Source: Tenacibaculum lutimaris (GTDB taxonomy: Bacteria; Bacteroidota; Bacteroidia; Flavobacteriales; Flavobacteriaceae). Taken from it: a stretch of DNA of 64,000 nt. A model generated the notes under the pieces. The model was not told the origin of the DNA. It made no database searches and saw nothing but the letters and a program-made list of their open reading frames with translations. Of this stretch, positions 18,100-29,136 are shown one piece after another. The stretch is from the NCBI RefSeq assembly GCF_003610735.1, contig NZ_RAQM01000010.1:124001-188000 (forward strand). Reading direction: 5' to 3'. The first letter of the stretch is position 1, and every line of letters begins with the position of its first letter. The position numbers were made by a program, and so were the translations under genes.

Positions 18100-19173
18100 T
18101 TATTTCTGTTCAATTTCTATCAATAAAAACTGATTCAATTGTTTACCATACACCTGAAAATTATCATCTGAAGCTAGAATTAACGATTTGTTTCCGTTTT
18201 GCAATATTGGACCAAAAGTAATTGCTTCAATATTGTCTATGATTCCGTCTGTTAGTTGATTTTCAACAGTGCTAAAATCTAGCAATAACTCTTTTTTTAA
18301 TGGTGTATATTTTTCTTCTTTCAATGATTCTATAACTAACGTATTTGTTGAAGTATCATCAATAGTAGCTTTAAAAATTCTGACTACATTTCCATGACTT
18401 CCATAACCACTTTGATAAATTCTTTCGATGATAAAAAAATGATCTTTTTTATATTCTAAAATTGCAGTTACTCCATTTAAATTCACATTTCCCTTTGCAG
18501 GTTTATCAATCTTTTCTAATTGATACGCAAATTGCTTAATTGCTTCATTTGTATTCTTATCGTAATAAGTGATTCTGACTGGTGATTGTGTTTCATGAAA
18601 TGTTGGTTCTTCCCCATCTGCTCCTAACGGAGCTTCCATTGCTACCCAAAAACCTTTATCGTCAATACTTTTTGATGAACCTTCAAAAACACCATTATGT
18701 TTAGGTTTTGCTTCTGAAGCAGCCTTAAAATAATTGGGTATAGCTACCTCATTAATAAAGCTTCCTTTTGTGTCTATGTGAAAAATACTCGGATCTTTTT
18801 TATACTGAATTGAGCCTTCACTTGTTAGATTAATGATTCCGTCTTGTATAAAAATAGATTCTAAATCTAACACATGACTTTTAGTAAACTGACTAACAGT
18901 ATCAACTACAATAACTTTTTCAAAACTTACTGATTGAATCGAGTCATTTTTAACAGTAATATCTCCTACTAAAATCCTCGGATTTGCAGCATCGTCAACA
19001 ACCATGTAATATTGATTATTGTAATAGTCGATTCCTGAAATCCCTCCTATTACGGTATTATCAATCTGTAAAGAATCTTTTACTACGTATTCATTTAAAA
19101 ACTTAAGTGAGGTTTGTTCTTGTTTACAAGCTAATAAACCCAAAACCGACAAGGCTAATACTATTTTTTTCAT
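18100..19173 (-). CDS. Phytase-like esterase-fold lipoprotein
   Basis: This 357-residue protein begins with a lipoprotein signal (LSVLGLLACKQE; lipidated Cys at residue 16). The rest resembles the 'esterase-like activity of phytase' family: repeated beta-propeller blades with GGISGIDYYNNQYYMVVDD, LDLESIFIQDGIINLTSEG, NHGVFEGSSKS-type segments (here HNGVFEGSSKSID near 165) and NIEAITFGPILQNG near the end. Homologues bind calcium and may cleave phosphate esters, but activity has rarely been shown. It is probably anchored on the outer membrane. The gene stands alone, 28 nt before the DUF6913-like gene. Confidence 0.75.
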   Translation of the reverse strand: MKKIVLALSVLGLLACKQEQTSLKFLNEYVVKDSLQIDNTVIGGISGIDYYNNQYYMVVDDAANPRILVGDITVKNDSIQSVSFEKVIVVDTVSQFTKSHVLDLESIFIQDGIINLTSEGSIQYKKDPSIFHIDTKGSFINEVAIPNYFKAASEAKPKHNGVFEGSSKSIDDKGFWVAMEAPLGADGEEPTFHETQSPVRITYYDKNTNEAIKQFAYQLEKIDKPAKGNVNLNGVTAILEYKKDHFFIIERIYQSGYGSHGNVVRIFKATIDDTSTNTLVIESLKEEKYTPLKKELLLDFSTVENQLTDGIIDNIEAITFGPILQNGNKSLILASDDNFQVYGKQLNQFLLIEIEQK

Positions 19174-19248
19174 ACCTACAAAAATATCGTTTTTAGTTTA
19201 TGTAAGCATTAAAATTTACAACGTCTAACATAATAGATTATATCAAAA

Positions 19249-19638
19249 ATGAAAAAATATATTCTTTTAATCTTAAAGTTAATAGCTGCTGTTATAATGC
19301 TTCAAACATTATTTTTCAAATTCACCGGAGCACAAGAAAGTATTGATTTATTTACTAAAATAGCTGGAAGCAACGAAGCTTACATGAGAATAAGCACAGG
19401 TGTTTTTGAACTAATTGCTTCTATACTTTTATTTATCCCTAAAAAGACATGGTTAGGTGCTTTACTAACTTTAGGTTTAATGTTTGGTGCAATCATGAGT
19501 CACTTAACTATTATTGGCATTGAACATAACGAAGATGGTGGCACTTTGTTTATAAGCGCTATAATAACTTTTATCTCTGGATTAATTTTATTGATTTCCT
19601 ATCGAAAAAACATCCCTTTAATTGGAAAGAACTTATAA
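19249..19638 (+). CDS. DoxX-like four-helix membrane protein
   Basis: This 129-residue protein has four membrane helices (about 5-22, 47-62, 68-87 and 98-116). The first contains the DoxX-type AAVIMLQTLFFKFTGAQESI segment. DoxX-like proteins are small redox-associated or organic-compound-related membrane proteins of poorly known function. The gene is monocistronic and ends in a perfect palindromic terminator. Substrate and partner are unknown. Confidence 0.75.
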   Translation: MKKYILLILKLIAAVIMLQTLFFKFTGAQESIDLFTKIAGSNEAYMRISTGVFELIASILLFIPKKTWLGALLTLGLMFGAIMSHLTIIGIEHNEDGGTLFISAIITFISGLILLISYRKNIPLIGKNL

Positions 19639-19648
19639 AATAACAACT

Positions 19649-19679
19649 AAAAAGGACAGTTTTAAAACTGTCCTTTTTT
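19649..19679. terminator. Bidirectional terminator
   Basis: A perfect palindrome (arms AAAAGGACAGTTTT and AAAACTGTCCTTTT) is flanked by A and T runs. It lies between the convergent DoxX-like and effector-binding genes and can serve both. Confidence 0.9.
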
Positions 19680-19680
19680 A

Positions 19681-20139
19681 TTAATTTACTCCTATAAATA
19701 TTTCTACCTCAGCATTTGTTGAATCTGCTGTTTTTGCCCCATACACCTCATAATCGGAAGTGTAAGCTCTATTTATATCTTCGCCCCAAATCTCTAACCA
19801 TTTATTGTAGACAATATTATCTGCTAAATCTCCTTTTGCTATATATCTTTTATAACTTGGAGCAGCTATTTTTTTACTCACCAAGCCTTCGGGGACATTA
19901 CTAATTTCATTCACTCTACAACCAATAATTGTTGTGTATGGCTTGGTGTAATCTGATTCATAATCTGTATACACAGCATATACTTCATTTGAAGATTTAT
20001 TCGGGATTTTATCTGCTATATTTTCAGCTATAAATCGTTGCCATAAAGCAGGTATATCTTTTGCTGCTTGTTGATTCTCATTTGTTGTTCTTACTGAAAT
20101 TCCTACTACATAAAACGGTTCTTTTTGTTCTGTGCTCAT
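19681..20139 (-). CDS. GyrI-like / AraC effector-binding domain protein
   Basis: This 152-residue stand-alone effector-binding domain contains FYVVGISVRTTNENQQAAKDI, IPALWQRF, YAVYTDYESDYTKPYTTIIG, and the usual end IWGEDINRAYTSDYEVYG followed by a VEIFIGV strand. This SOUL-like fold binds hydrophobic cations in transcription regulators such as BmrR and Rob, but here there is no DNA-binding domain. The neighbouring WYL regulator (49 nt upstream, same strand) is a common partner for this domain in Bacteroidota. The pair may sense or sequester a small drug-like ligand; this is inference. Confidence 0.85.
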   Translation of the reverse strand: MSTEQKEPFYVVGISVRTTNENQQAAKDIPALWQRFIAENIADKIPNKSSNEVYAVYTDYESDYTKPYTTIIGCRVNEISNVPEGLVSKKIAAPSYKRYIAKGDLADNIVYNKWLEIWGEDINRAYTSDYEVYGAKTADSTNAEVEIFIGVN

Positions 20140-20188
20140 CTTTTGTTTTTAAAATTTTCAACAAAAGTAAAGCCTCGTTATGTCAACC

Positions 20189-20896
20189 CTATGTCAGGGG
20201 TACACCATACTTTTCTTGACAAATTTTAAAGTATTCTTCCAAAGTCATTTTATGAGGAGTAAATGTATCATTTAAGACCTTCATATTCTGAATGCAATCT
20301 AGTCTAAACACTCTAAATTCATTTCTCAATCGGCAATACGCAATTAACAACCAATTTTCGTTGGTACTATATAAAGCAAAAGGTTCTACAACTCTATTCG
20401 TAAAATTATTTTCAAGAGATAAATACCCTAAGTCTAATAAATAGTAGTTTGTGATTGCTGATTGAATTTGAATGAGATAGTTGCTCGATTGTTCTTTTTC
20501 TGCATTGGCTCTAAAAGCAATTCTTTGGGAAAGTAAATCTGCCTTCCCTTTTTGTGAATGTCTTAAAACTGCTTTAATTTTCGTAATAGCTTCGCTATAA
20601 TTTTCAATTAGTGAAGCATCTTTGTTTTTCAGAATTAACTGTTCTGCTGTAATTAGTGCATTAGCCTCATCTTCTGAAAACATAATTGGCGGCAACTGAT
20701 ATCCTTCTTGTAAAAAATATCCTTTTCCTTCTTCAGTAACTACCGGAATTCCTGAATTTTCAAGCGTTCTAATATCTCTGTAAATTGTACGAACACTCAC
20801 TTGAAACTTTTTTGATAATTCGGTAGCTGTAACTAACCTTTTTGATTGTAGTAAAGTTACAATTTGAGTTAACCTTGTTAACCTCGGTTTTTCCAT
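20189..20896 (-). CDS. YafY-type transcriptional regulator (HTH_11 plus WYL domain)
   Basis: This 235-residue protein has an N-terminal winged helix-turn-helix (TRLTQIVTLLQSKRLVTATELSKKFQVSVRTIYRDIRTLE, residues 6-46, described here by its ends and the core VSVRTIYRD). A WYL ligand-sensing domain follows at about 140-215 (VEPFALYSTNENWLLIAYCRLRNEFRVFRLD). WYL regulators respond to nucleic-acid or other negatively charged ligands in several stress and defence settings. Here the neighbours are an effector-binding protein and a lysoplasmalogenase, so the target is probably the adjacent genes. The gene starts 7 nt before the end of the lysoplasmalogenase gene region. Confidence 0.88.
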   Translation of the reverse strand: MEKPRLTRLTQIVTLLQSKRLVTATELSKKFQVSVRTIYRDIRTLENSGIPVVTEEGKGYFLQEGYQLPPIMFSEDEANALITAEQLILKNKDASLIENYSEAITKIKAVLRHSQKGKADLLSQRIAFRANAEKEQSSNYLIQIQSAITNYYLLDLGYLSLENNFTNRVVEPFALYSTNENWLLIAYCRLRNEFRVFRLDCIQNMKVLNDTFTPHKMTLEEYFKICQEKYGVPLT

Positions 20897-20903
20897 TAGA
20901 AAA

Positions 20904-21560
20904 TTACTTTTCTTTAACTATTATTGACTTAACAATTAAGTATTGAGAAACGATATATAACACTATTATAGCAATATCAAATAATCGTTTTGGTGTGTAA
21001 AAATTGTTTAACGCTATAAGACTATCAGAAGCTATAAACAAAATAGCTCCTAACAACAACCATGAATTCGCTGTTGTTTTTTGCTGACGATAGTTTAGTA
21101 ATGCTGCCGTACCAAAAGTTGAAATTGTAATTCCGTATACGATTACTGGCAATAACATATCACCTAAATTACCATAGATTAAACCTAATAACCCTACAAA
21201 TAATAAGACAAACGGAATTGCCGATGTTATAATTTTTACTGTTAAATCTTTAAATAATAAATCAGTTGTTATTTTAATATAAACAAGATGAGCTACTAAA
21301 AAAGATCCTAAACCAAAAACAAAAAACTTTTCCTTATCTAACAGAAATACATCGCCCCAAAAAGAGAAAAATAGAGCTGATAACAACCAAAAACTTGGCT
21401 TTTTTACCGATACTAAATACACTACAGCAAGTGTCGTCATTAGCAATGGTTTAAAAATCATTTCTATGGTTTTGTTTTGTGTAATCACTGCATATACGTC
21501 AGCAATAGCTACCAATAAAAAAACAATAGATGCTAGGGTTATTTTAGTTTGTTTAGTCAT
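20904..21560 (-). CDS. Lysoplasmalogenase (YhhN family) membrane protein
   Basis: This 218-residue protein has about eight hydrophobic helices over its whole length. It has the YhhN/TMEM86 features FFSFWGDVFLLDKEKFFVFGLGSFLVAHLVY (key residues GDVFLL and FLVAHLVY, near 65-92) and ASDSLIALNNF near 178. The family hydrolyses the vinyl-ether bond of lysoplasmalogens, but in most bacteria the true substrate is unproven. It lies between ligA and the WYL regulator, 7 nt from the latter, probably on one transcript. Confidence 0.82.
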   Translation of the reverse strand: MTKQTKITLASIVFLLVAIADVYAVITQNKTIEMIFKPLLMTTLAVVYLVSVKKPSFWLLSALFFSFWGDVFLLDKEKFFVFGLGSFLVAHLVYIKITTDLLFKDLTVKIITSAIPFVLLFVGLLGLIYGNLGDMLLPVIVYGITISTFGTAALLNYRQQKTTANSWLLLGAILFIASDSLIALNNFYTPKRLFDIAIIVLYIVSQYLIVKSIIVKEK

Positions 21561-21581
21561 GTTTCTCTTTTTAATTAAAAA

Positions 21582-24147
<2,566 letters not shown>

Positions 24148-24221
24148 TAAATTTATTTTTAGATGCTAATTTAAGGAAAAGATTTATGAGTATTAGAAGT
24201 AAACTCTTATCAATTAAAAAT

Positions 24222-24250
24222 AAAAAAACCGAGGTAATCCCTTACCTCGG
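24222..24250 (-). terminator. Terminator of the lipocalin-like gene
   Basis: A 9-bp perfect stem CCGAGGTAA / TTACCTCGG with loop TCCC is followed by a T run on the minus strand, 27 nt past the stop codon. Confidence 0.88.
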
Positions 24251-24276
24251 CTGTTAAAAAAACAAACTATTATTGT

Positions 24277-24639
24277 TTACCTTTTTAACGACATAGTATA
24301 GATAATATCTTCGTCTTTTGCTGAAACCAATAATTCAGTTTCAGTTATTTTTTCAATTTTTAAGTTTTCATCAAAGCTTGTTTTATCAAACTCTAACTCA
24401 TTTTTTTCTTTTATTAACTTCCAAGTTCCTGCTTCTTTTTGATCATTCATCATTACTTCATATTTTCCTTCAGAAGAAAACTCTAACCAGCTTGATCCTT
24501 CTGAAAATTCACAAACTTCATTGCCAACTTTCATTGAATCTACAAACCACTTACCTGAAATTAATGTTTTTAATTCTTGAGAATAACTTAGTGAAGTAGT
24601 ACCAAGCATTAGAAATAGTAATACAACTATCTTTTTCAT
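24277..24639 (-). CDS. Small secreted lipocalin-like protein
   Basis: The start is set at MKKIVVLLFLML (ATG at 24637-24639), which gives a clean signal peptide; the longer frame adds only MSPK. The mature part (about 100 residues) has the lipocalin-like GKWFVDSMKVGNE opening and an alternating strand pattern (WLEFSSEGKYEVMMND; GTWKLIKEKNELEFD; LLVSAKDEDIIYTMSLKR). Such small barrels are widespread in Bacteroidota and their ligands are unknown. The gene is monocistronic, between terminators. Confidence 0.7.
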   Translation of the reverse strand: MKKIVVLLFLMLGTTSLSYSQELKTLISGKWFVDSMKVGNEVCEFSEGSSWLEFSSEGKYEVMMNDQKEAGTWKLIKEKNELEFDKTSFDENLKIEKITETELLVSAKDEDIIYTMSLKR

Positions 24640-24682
24640 TTTAGGGGACATTTTAAGGGGTTACTCTTATTTCAAATATAAT

Positions 24683-24719
24683 AAAAAAAGTCGAAGCTTT
24701 AAAAGCTCCGACTTTTTTT
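24683..24719 (-). terminator. Terminator of gapdh
   Basis: A long near-palindrome (AAAAAAGTCG, then AAGCTTT / AAAGCTC, then CGACTTTTTT) has one mismatched pair. It lies 21 nt past the GAPDH stop codon and has T runs on both strands. Confidence 0.85.
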
Positions 24720-24739
24720 ATCTATTTATTTACTTTCTA

Positions 24740-26182
24740 TTAATAGTAAGTATAACGACGTACTTTAGCAATGTGCTTTGCTAAACGCATTACTTGGTGA
24801 GAGTATCCATACTCATTATCATACCATACGTAAATTACAATCGTATCACCATCTGCAATAGTTGCTTTACTATCAAAGATAGATGGAGCTGTTGTTCCTA
24901 CAATATCAGAAGAAACTAATTCGTTACTTAATGAGTATTGAATTTGCTCTACTAAATCTCCTTCTAACGCATATTGCTTCATAATAGCGTTAACAGATTC
25001 AACTGTTGCTGGAGTTTTTAATTGTAAGTTTAAGATTGCTAATGACCCGTTAGGTACTGGTACACGAATAGCACTTGAAGTTAACTTACCTGCTAATGCT
25101 GGTAATGCTTTTGCTACTGCTTTACCTGCCCCAGTTTCGGTAATTACCATATTTAAAGCAGCTGCTCTACCTCTACGGTACTTACTATGCATGTTATCAA
25201 CCAAGTTTTGGTCGTTTGTATATGCGTGAATCGTTTCTAAGTGTCCTTTTTTAATTCCGAAGTTATCCTCTAATACTTTTAATACTGGAGTAATAGCGTT
25301 CGTAGTACAAGAGGCTGCAGAGAAAATATCGATATTATCAGGATTGTTCTCTTCGTGGTTTACACCGTGAACGATGTTTGGTACACCTCCACCTGGAGCA
25401 GTTAATAATACTTTGCTAGCTCCTTTAGCTTTTAAGTGACGACTTAGTGCTTCCTCATCTCTAAAAGCACCTGTATTATCAATAATTAATGCATCATTAA
25501 TTCCGTATTCAGTATAATCTATATCTTCAGGTTGATTTGCAGAAATCATATATACGGTAGTTCCATTGATGATTAACGCATTGTTATCAACATCTACTTG
25601 AACAGTACCTAAGAAATCTCCGTGAACTGAATCTACGCTTAATAATGAAGCTCTTTTTTCTAAAACTGTTTGATCTATTTTACCACGAGTAACTACAGCT
25701 CTTAAACGTAATTGAGAACCTTTACCCATTTTGCTACTTAGTTCGCGAGCTAATAAACGACCAATACGACCAAAACCGTATAATACTACATCTTTTGGTT
25801 TAATATCTTCTGCCTCTGTGGCATCTTTTAATTGCTCTTTTACAAAAGCAACTTTGTCTGCAGAAGCATCATCTTGTAAGTGAAATTCATAGGCTAATTT
25901 ACCGATATCTAATTTTGATGGTGGTAAATCGATTGATTGAATAGCTTTCGCAATTTCTAAAGCATCTTCAATAGTGATTGGTTTAGCGACAAACTCTTTA
26001 GCATAGTTGATTAAGTTTAAAACCTCACTAGCTCTTTTATCTACTAACGGGTTTCTAAATAATACTAACTCGATAGATTTATCGTACCATAAATCGTTAA
26101 CGATGTTAATAAATTCAACAGTAGCTCTTCTAACCTGCGCTTGATTTACTACTTCTTTTTCGTAATTTGTTATTGTTGACAT
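24740..26182 (-). CDS. gap: Glyceraldehyde-3-phosphate dehydrogenase, long Bacteroidota form
   Basis: This 480-residue protein oxidises glyceraldehyde-3-phosphate with NAD(P)+ in glycolysis or the reverse. The nucleotide-binding motif is GFGRIG at residues 136-141, and the catalytic Cys292 is in SAASCTTNAITP, followed by HAYTNDQN and RRGRAAALNM. Typical GAPDH has 330-340 residues. This one carries an extra helical N-terminal domain of about 130 residues (IELVLFRNPLVDKRASEVLN; AKAIQSIDLPPSKLDIGKLA), a form known in Bacteroidota. It is transcribed alone from a TATTTTTG element to its own terminator. Confidence 0.94.
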   Translation of the reverse strand: MSTITNYEKEVVNQAQVRRATVEFINIVNDLWYDKSIELVLFRNPLVDKRASEVLNLINYAKEFVAKPITIEDALEIAKAIQSIDLPPSKLDIGKLAYEFHLQDDASADKVAFVKEQLKDATEAEDIKPKDVVLYGFGRIGRLLARELSSKMGKGSQLRLRAVVTRGKIDQTVLEKRASLLSVDSVHGDFLGTVQVDVDNNALIINGTTVYMISANQPEDIDYTEYGINDALIIDNTGAFRDEEALSRHLKAKGASKVLLTAPGGGVPNIVHGVNHEENNPDNIDIFSAASCTTNAITPVLKVLEDNFGIKKGHLETIHAYTNDQNLVDNMHSKYRRGRAAALNMVITETGAGKAVAKALPALAGKLTSSAIRVPVPNGSLAILNLQLKTPATVESVNAIMKQYALEGDLVEQIQYSLSNELVSSDIVGTTAPSIFDSKATIADGDTIVIYVWYDNEYGYSHQVMRLAKHIAKVRRYTYY

Positions 26183-26215
26183 AGTTGTGTGTTAACTAAA
26201 ATTAAAAAATTTTTG

Positions 26216-26223
26216 CAAAAATA
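26216..26223 (-). promoter_or_regulatory. Probable -7 element of gap
   Basis: The minus strand reads TATTTTTG (TAnnTTTG), 33 nt before the ATG. No TTG is visible at the expected upstream distance. Confidence 0.4.
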
Positions 26224-26255
26224 GGTATTTCTTCTTGATTTTATCTCTGTTTTTT

Positions 26256-26294
26256 AAAAGAAAAATCCTGTTGATTTTTATCTCAACAGGATTT
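26256..26294 (-). terminator. Terminator of the HtrA gene
   Basis: A perfect 12-bp stem AAATCCTGTTGA / TCAACAGGATTT with an 8-nt loop is followed by a T-rich stretch on the minus strand, 21 nt past the stop. Confidence 0.9.
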
Positions 26295-26315
26295 ATTTCT
26301 TCATATACTTTACTT

Positions 26316-27698
26316 TTAAAATTTATATCTTTCTACTTCTCCTTTAGGGCTAATTAATTCTAGGTACATTCTTTGGTTACCTGAGTATCTATCTAAAATA
26401 TCAACTGCTTCAGAAGCACTAGCTACTTCCTTTCCGTTAATCTTAGAAACTACATATCCTTCCCCTACATTATAATATTTAAATCCTTCGTTATTTGTGG
26501 CTGTGATTTTTGCACCTCCTTTAATACCTATCTTTTTCCTTTCTTTTTCAGTTAAATCTTTTAACTGTACTCCAAAAGTAAATGAGGTATACGTACTTCT
26601 CTTACTCAACTTAACTGTTTTAATTAAATCTTCACCATCTCTATTTACAGTAACATTTACATATTCACCAGGTCTTTTTGCTGTTAACTGACCTTTTAAA
26701 TCAGAGAATTTAGAAATTTTAACGTTGTTAACTTTTACAATAACATCTCCTTCTTTTAAGCCCGCCTTAATTGCATCACTTTCAGCATCAATAGCTCCAA
26801 TTTTCACTCCTTCAACACTTTTAGTTTCTGGATCAATATTAATTCCTAGAATAGCTTCCTGTACAGCTCCAAACTCTAATAAATCATCTACAATTTTTTT
26901 AGCAATGTTTGATGGTACTGCAAACGAATATCCAATAAAAGAACCTGTTCTTGAGGAAATAGCTGTATTTATTCCAATCAACTCACCTCTTGTGTTTACC
27001 AATGCTCCACCACTATTTCCCGGATTTACCGCTGCATCAGTTTGAATAAACGAATCTATATTTGTGTTACCATCTAAATCACGCCCTTTTGCGCTTATAA
27101 TACCTGCAGTAACCGTAGATGTTAAATTATATGGATTTCCTACTGCTAAGACCCATTCTCCTACTTTAATATTATCTGAGTTTCCAAAAGGTAAATTAGG
27201 CAATTCAAAATCTGCTTCTACTTTTAACAAAGCAATATCATTTGCCTTATCTGCACCTACTAAAGTAGCTTTTAATTTCTTTTGATTGTTTAAGGTAATC
27301 TCTAAATCACTTGCCCCTTCAATAACATGGTTATTCGTAACAATGTAACCATCAGGAGAAATAATTACTCCACTTCCTGTTCCTACTTGTTGATATTTTC
27401 TTGTTCCACTACCACTTCCATAAAACAATTCAGCTAACGGGTTTTGCTGAGTTCTTATTGATGTATTCTTAACATGTACTACTGCATGCACCGTTTTATC
27501 TGCTGCCTCTGTAAAATCAGTTGGCGTTGATGTAGAGTTTATTACTGTTGGCGTATAACTAGCCTTAACAGTTTGCATTGTTGGCTCTACAGTTTTCTCT
27601 ACAACCACTTGCTGCTCTTCTATCAATGTTTTATATCCTGCAAGTGCTATTGCTCCTCCTAAGATTGCAATTCCTAAAGTTCCAAATATTTTCTTCAT
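26316..27698 (-). CDS. HtrA/DegQ-type periplasmic serine protease
   Basis: This 460-residue protein has an N-terminal membrane anchor or signal (residues 4-21) and the trypsin-like triad His124 (VTNNHVIEG), Asp154 (ANDIALLKV) and Ser229 (NPGNSGGAL). A first PDZ domain follows at about 285-370 (AGLKEGDVIVKVNNVKISKFSDL), and a shorter second PDZ-like domain ends the chain (YVVSKINGKEVASASEA). DegQ-type enzymes degrade or hold misfolded envelope proteins as trimers or cages. The gene is monocistronic, with its own promoter element and terminator. Confidence 0.94.
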   Translation of the reverse strand: MKKIFGTLGIAILGGAIALAGYKTLIEEQQVVVEKTVEPTMQTVKASYTPTVINSTSTPTDFTEAADKTVHAVVHVKNTSIRTQQNPLAELFYGSGSGTRKYQQVGTGSGVIISPDGYIVTNNHVIEGASDLEITLNNQKKLKATLVGADKANDIALLKVEADFELPNLPFGNSDNIKVGEWVLAVGNPYNLTSTVTAGIISAKGRDLDGNTNIDSFIQTDAAVNPGNSGGALVNTRGELIGINTAISSRTGSFIGYSFAVPSNIAKKIVDDLLEFGAVQEAILGINIDPETKSVEGVKIGAIDAESDAIKAGLKEGDVIVKVNNVKISKFSDLKGQLTAKRPGEYVNVTVNRDGEDLIKTVKLSKRSTYTSFTFGVQLKDLTEKERKKIGIKGGAKITATNNEGFKYYNVGEGYVVSKINGKEVASASEAVDILDRYSGNQRMYLELISPKGEVERYKF

Positions 27699-27720
27699 AT
27701 GCTTACAAAATTTTATATTT

Positions 27721-27728
27721 CAAATATA
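27721..27728 (-). promoter_or_regulatory. Probable -7 element of the HtrA gene
   Basis: The minus strand reads TATATTTG, matching TAnnTTTG, 22 nt before the ATG at 27698. Confidence 0.4.
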
Positions 27729-27818
27729 TCAATTTTAACATTTTAAGTAAATGTGTTTAACTTCTATTTAACGGACTTTAACCGCTATTTAACAGTCCAT
27801 CCTCCTTGATAAAATATG

Positions 27819-27826
27819 TATCTTTG
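27819..27826 (+). promoter_or_regulatory. Probable -7 element of dapF
   Basis: TATCTTTG (TAnnTTTG) lies 9 nt before the dapF ATG at 27836. It sits inside the longer frame starting at 27806, which argues that the downstream ATG is the real start. Confidence 0.5.
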
Positions 27827-27835
27827 TCTACTATT

Positions 27836-28612
27836 ATGGATTTAGAATTTTACAAATATCAAGGAACTGGGAACGATTTTATAATGGTAGATAACCGTTC
27901 AAAAACCTTTCCAAAAAATAAAACTGACATTATTGCAAAATTGTGTAATAGAAATTTTGGAATTGGTGCTGATGGTTTAATCTTACTCGAAGAAGATACT
28001 GATACCGATTTTAAAATGGTATACTATAATTCTGATGGTAACGAAAGTACTATGTGTGGTAACGGCGGACGATGTATTGTTGCTTTTGCTCATAAATTAG
28101 GGCTTTTTGAAACCAACACAACTTTCATAGCTATTGATGGACTTCATCATGCCTCTATTACTAATGATATTGTATCACTTCAAATGATTGACGTTGATGA
28201 TGTAAAAATATTTGATAATTATGTTTTTACTAACACAGGTTCTCCTCATCATGTACAATTAGTAAATGAACTAAATGAATATGATGTTTTTTCAAACGGA
28301 AGGAAAATCAGAAATAACGTTTATGGAACAGAGGGAAGTAACGTGAATTTTGTAGAACAAATTACCCCTAACACTTTCAGAGTTCGTACTTACGAACGCG
28401 GTGTTGAAGATGAAACTTTGGCTTGTGGAACAGGTGTTACCGCTGTAGCTATTGCAATGCATGCTACCAAAAAAACCAACAATACTTCAATCATTTTACC
28501 TGTTGAAGGAGGAGAATTAGAAGTTTCTTTTGAAGAAAAAAACAATACTTATACTAATGTATTTTTAAAAGGACCTGCTACATTTGTATTTAAAGGTAAA
28601 ATAAATATTTAG
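27836..28612 (+). CDS. dapF: Diaminopimelate epimerase
   Basis: The start is the ATG at 27836; an upstream ATG at 27806 would put the promoter element inside the gene. The 258-residue enzyme interconverts LL- and meso-diaminopimelate for peptidoglycan and lysine. The two catalytic cysteines are Cys74 (STMCGNGGR) and Cys197 (LACGTGVTA), and the N-terminal FYKYQGTGNDFIMVDNR is typical. It begins an operon with GNAT and mltG: its TAG stop overlaps the next GTG start by one base. That suggests a cell-wall transcription unit. Confidence 0.96.
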   Translation: MDLEFYKYQGTGNDFIMVDNRSKTFPKNKTDIIAKLCNRNFGIGADGLILLEEDTDTDFKMVYYNSDGNESTMCGNGGRCIVAFAHKLGLFETNTTFIAIDGLHHASITNDIVSLQMIDVDDVKIFDNYVFTNTGSPHHVQLVNELNEYDVFSNGRKIRNNVYGTEGSNVNFVEQITPNTFRVRTYERGVEDETLACGTGVTAVAIAMHATKKTNNTSIILPVEGGELEVSFEEKNNTYTNVFLKGPATFVFKGKINI

Positions 28613-29136
28613 TGCATACGTTAACTGGAACATATATCAACTTAAGGGCTTTAGAACCTGAGGATTTAGAGTTTTTATTTCAAATAGAAAATAACGAACT
28701 CTTTTGGGAAGTTAGTCATACACAAGCTCCGTTTTCTAAATTTTTATTAAAACAATATTTAGAAAATTCACATTTAGATATATATGAAGCGAAGCAATTA
28801 CGTTTAGTTATTGAAGAAAAATCTACTAATAAATCCGTTGGAATGATTGATTTGTTTGATTTTAACCCTCAACATAAAAGAGCTGGGATTGGAATTTTAG
28901 TCCACCCAAATTCTCAACATAAAGGACTTGCTTCAGAAGCATTACAATTATTAATAAAGTATTGTTTTACGCATTTACAATTACATCAATTGTATGCAAA
29001 TATTACAGACGATAACCACAACAGTTTGCATCTTTTTCAAAAACATAACTTTAAACAAATCGGTATTAAAAAAGATTGGACATACCACAAAGGAGTATAT
29101 AAAAACGAACTACTATTTCAATTAATCAATGAATAA
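28612..29136 (+). CDS. GNAT-family N-acetyltransferase (RimJ/RimL-like)
   Basis: This 174-residue protein starts at a GTG that overlaps the dapF stop by one base. The acetyl-CoA-binding signature is IGILVHPNSQHKGLASEALQ at about residues 100-119, in the RimJ/RimL style with N-terminal LRALEPEDLEFLFQIENNE. Members acetylate protein N-termini, antibiotics or small amines; the substrate here cannot be told. It sits between dapF and mltG, overlapping mltG by 8 nt, so it is made with the cell-wall genes. Confidence 0.88.
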   Translation: MHTLTGTYINLRALEPEDLEFLFQIENNELFWEVSHTQAPFSKFLLKQYLENSHLDIYEAKQLRLVIEEKSTNKSVGMIDLFDFNPQHKRAGIGILVHPNSQHKGLASEALQLLIKYCFTHLQLHQLYANITDDNHNSLHLFQKHNFKQIGIKKDWTYHKGVYKNELLFQLINE

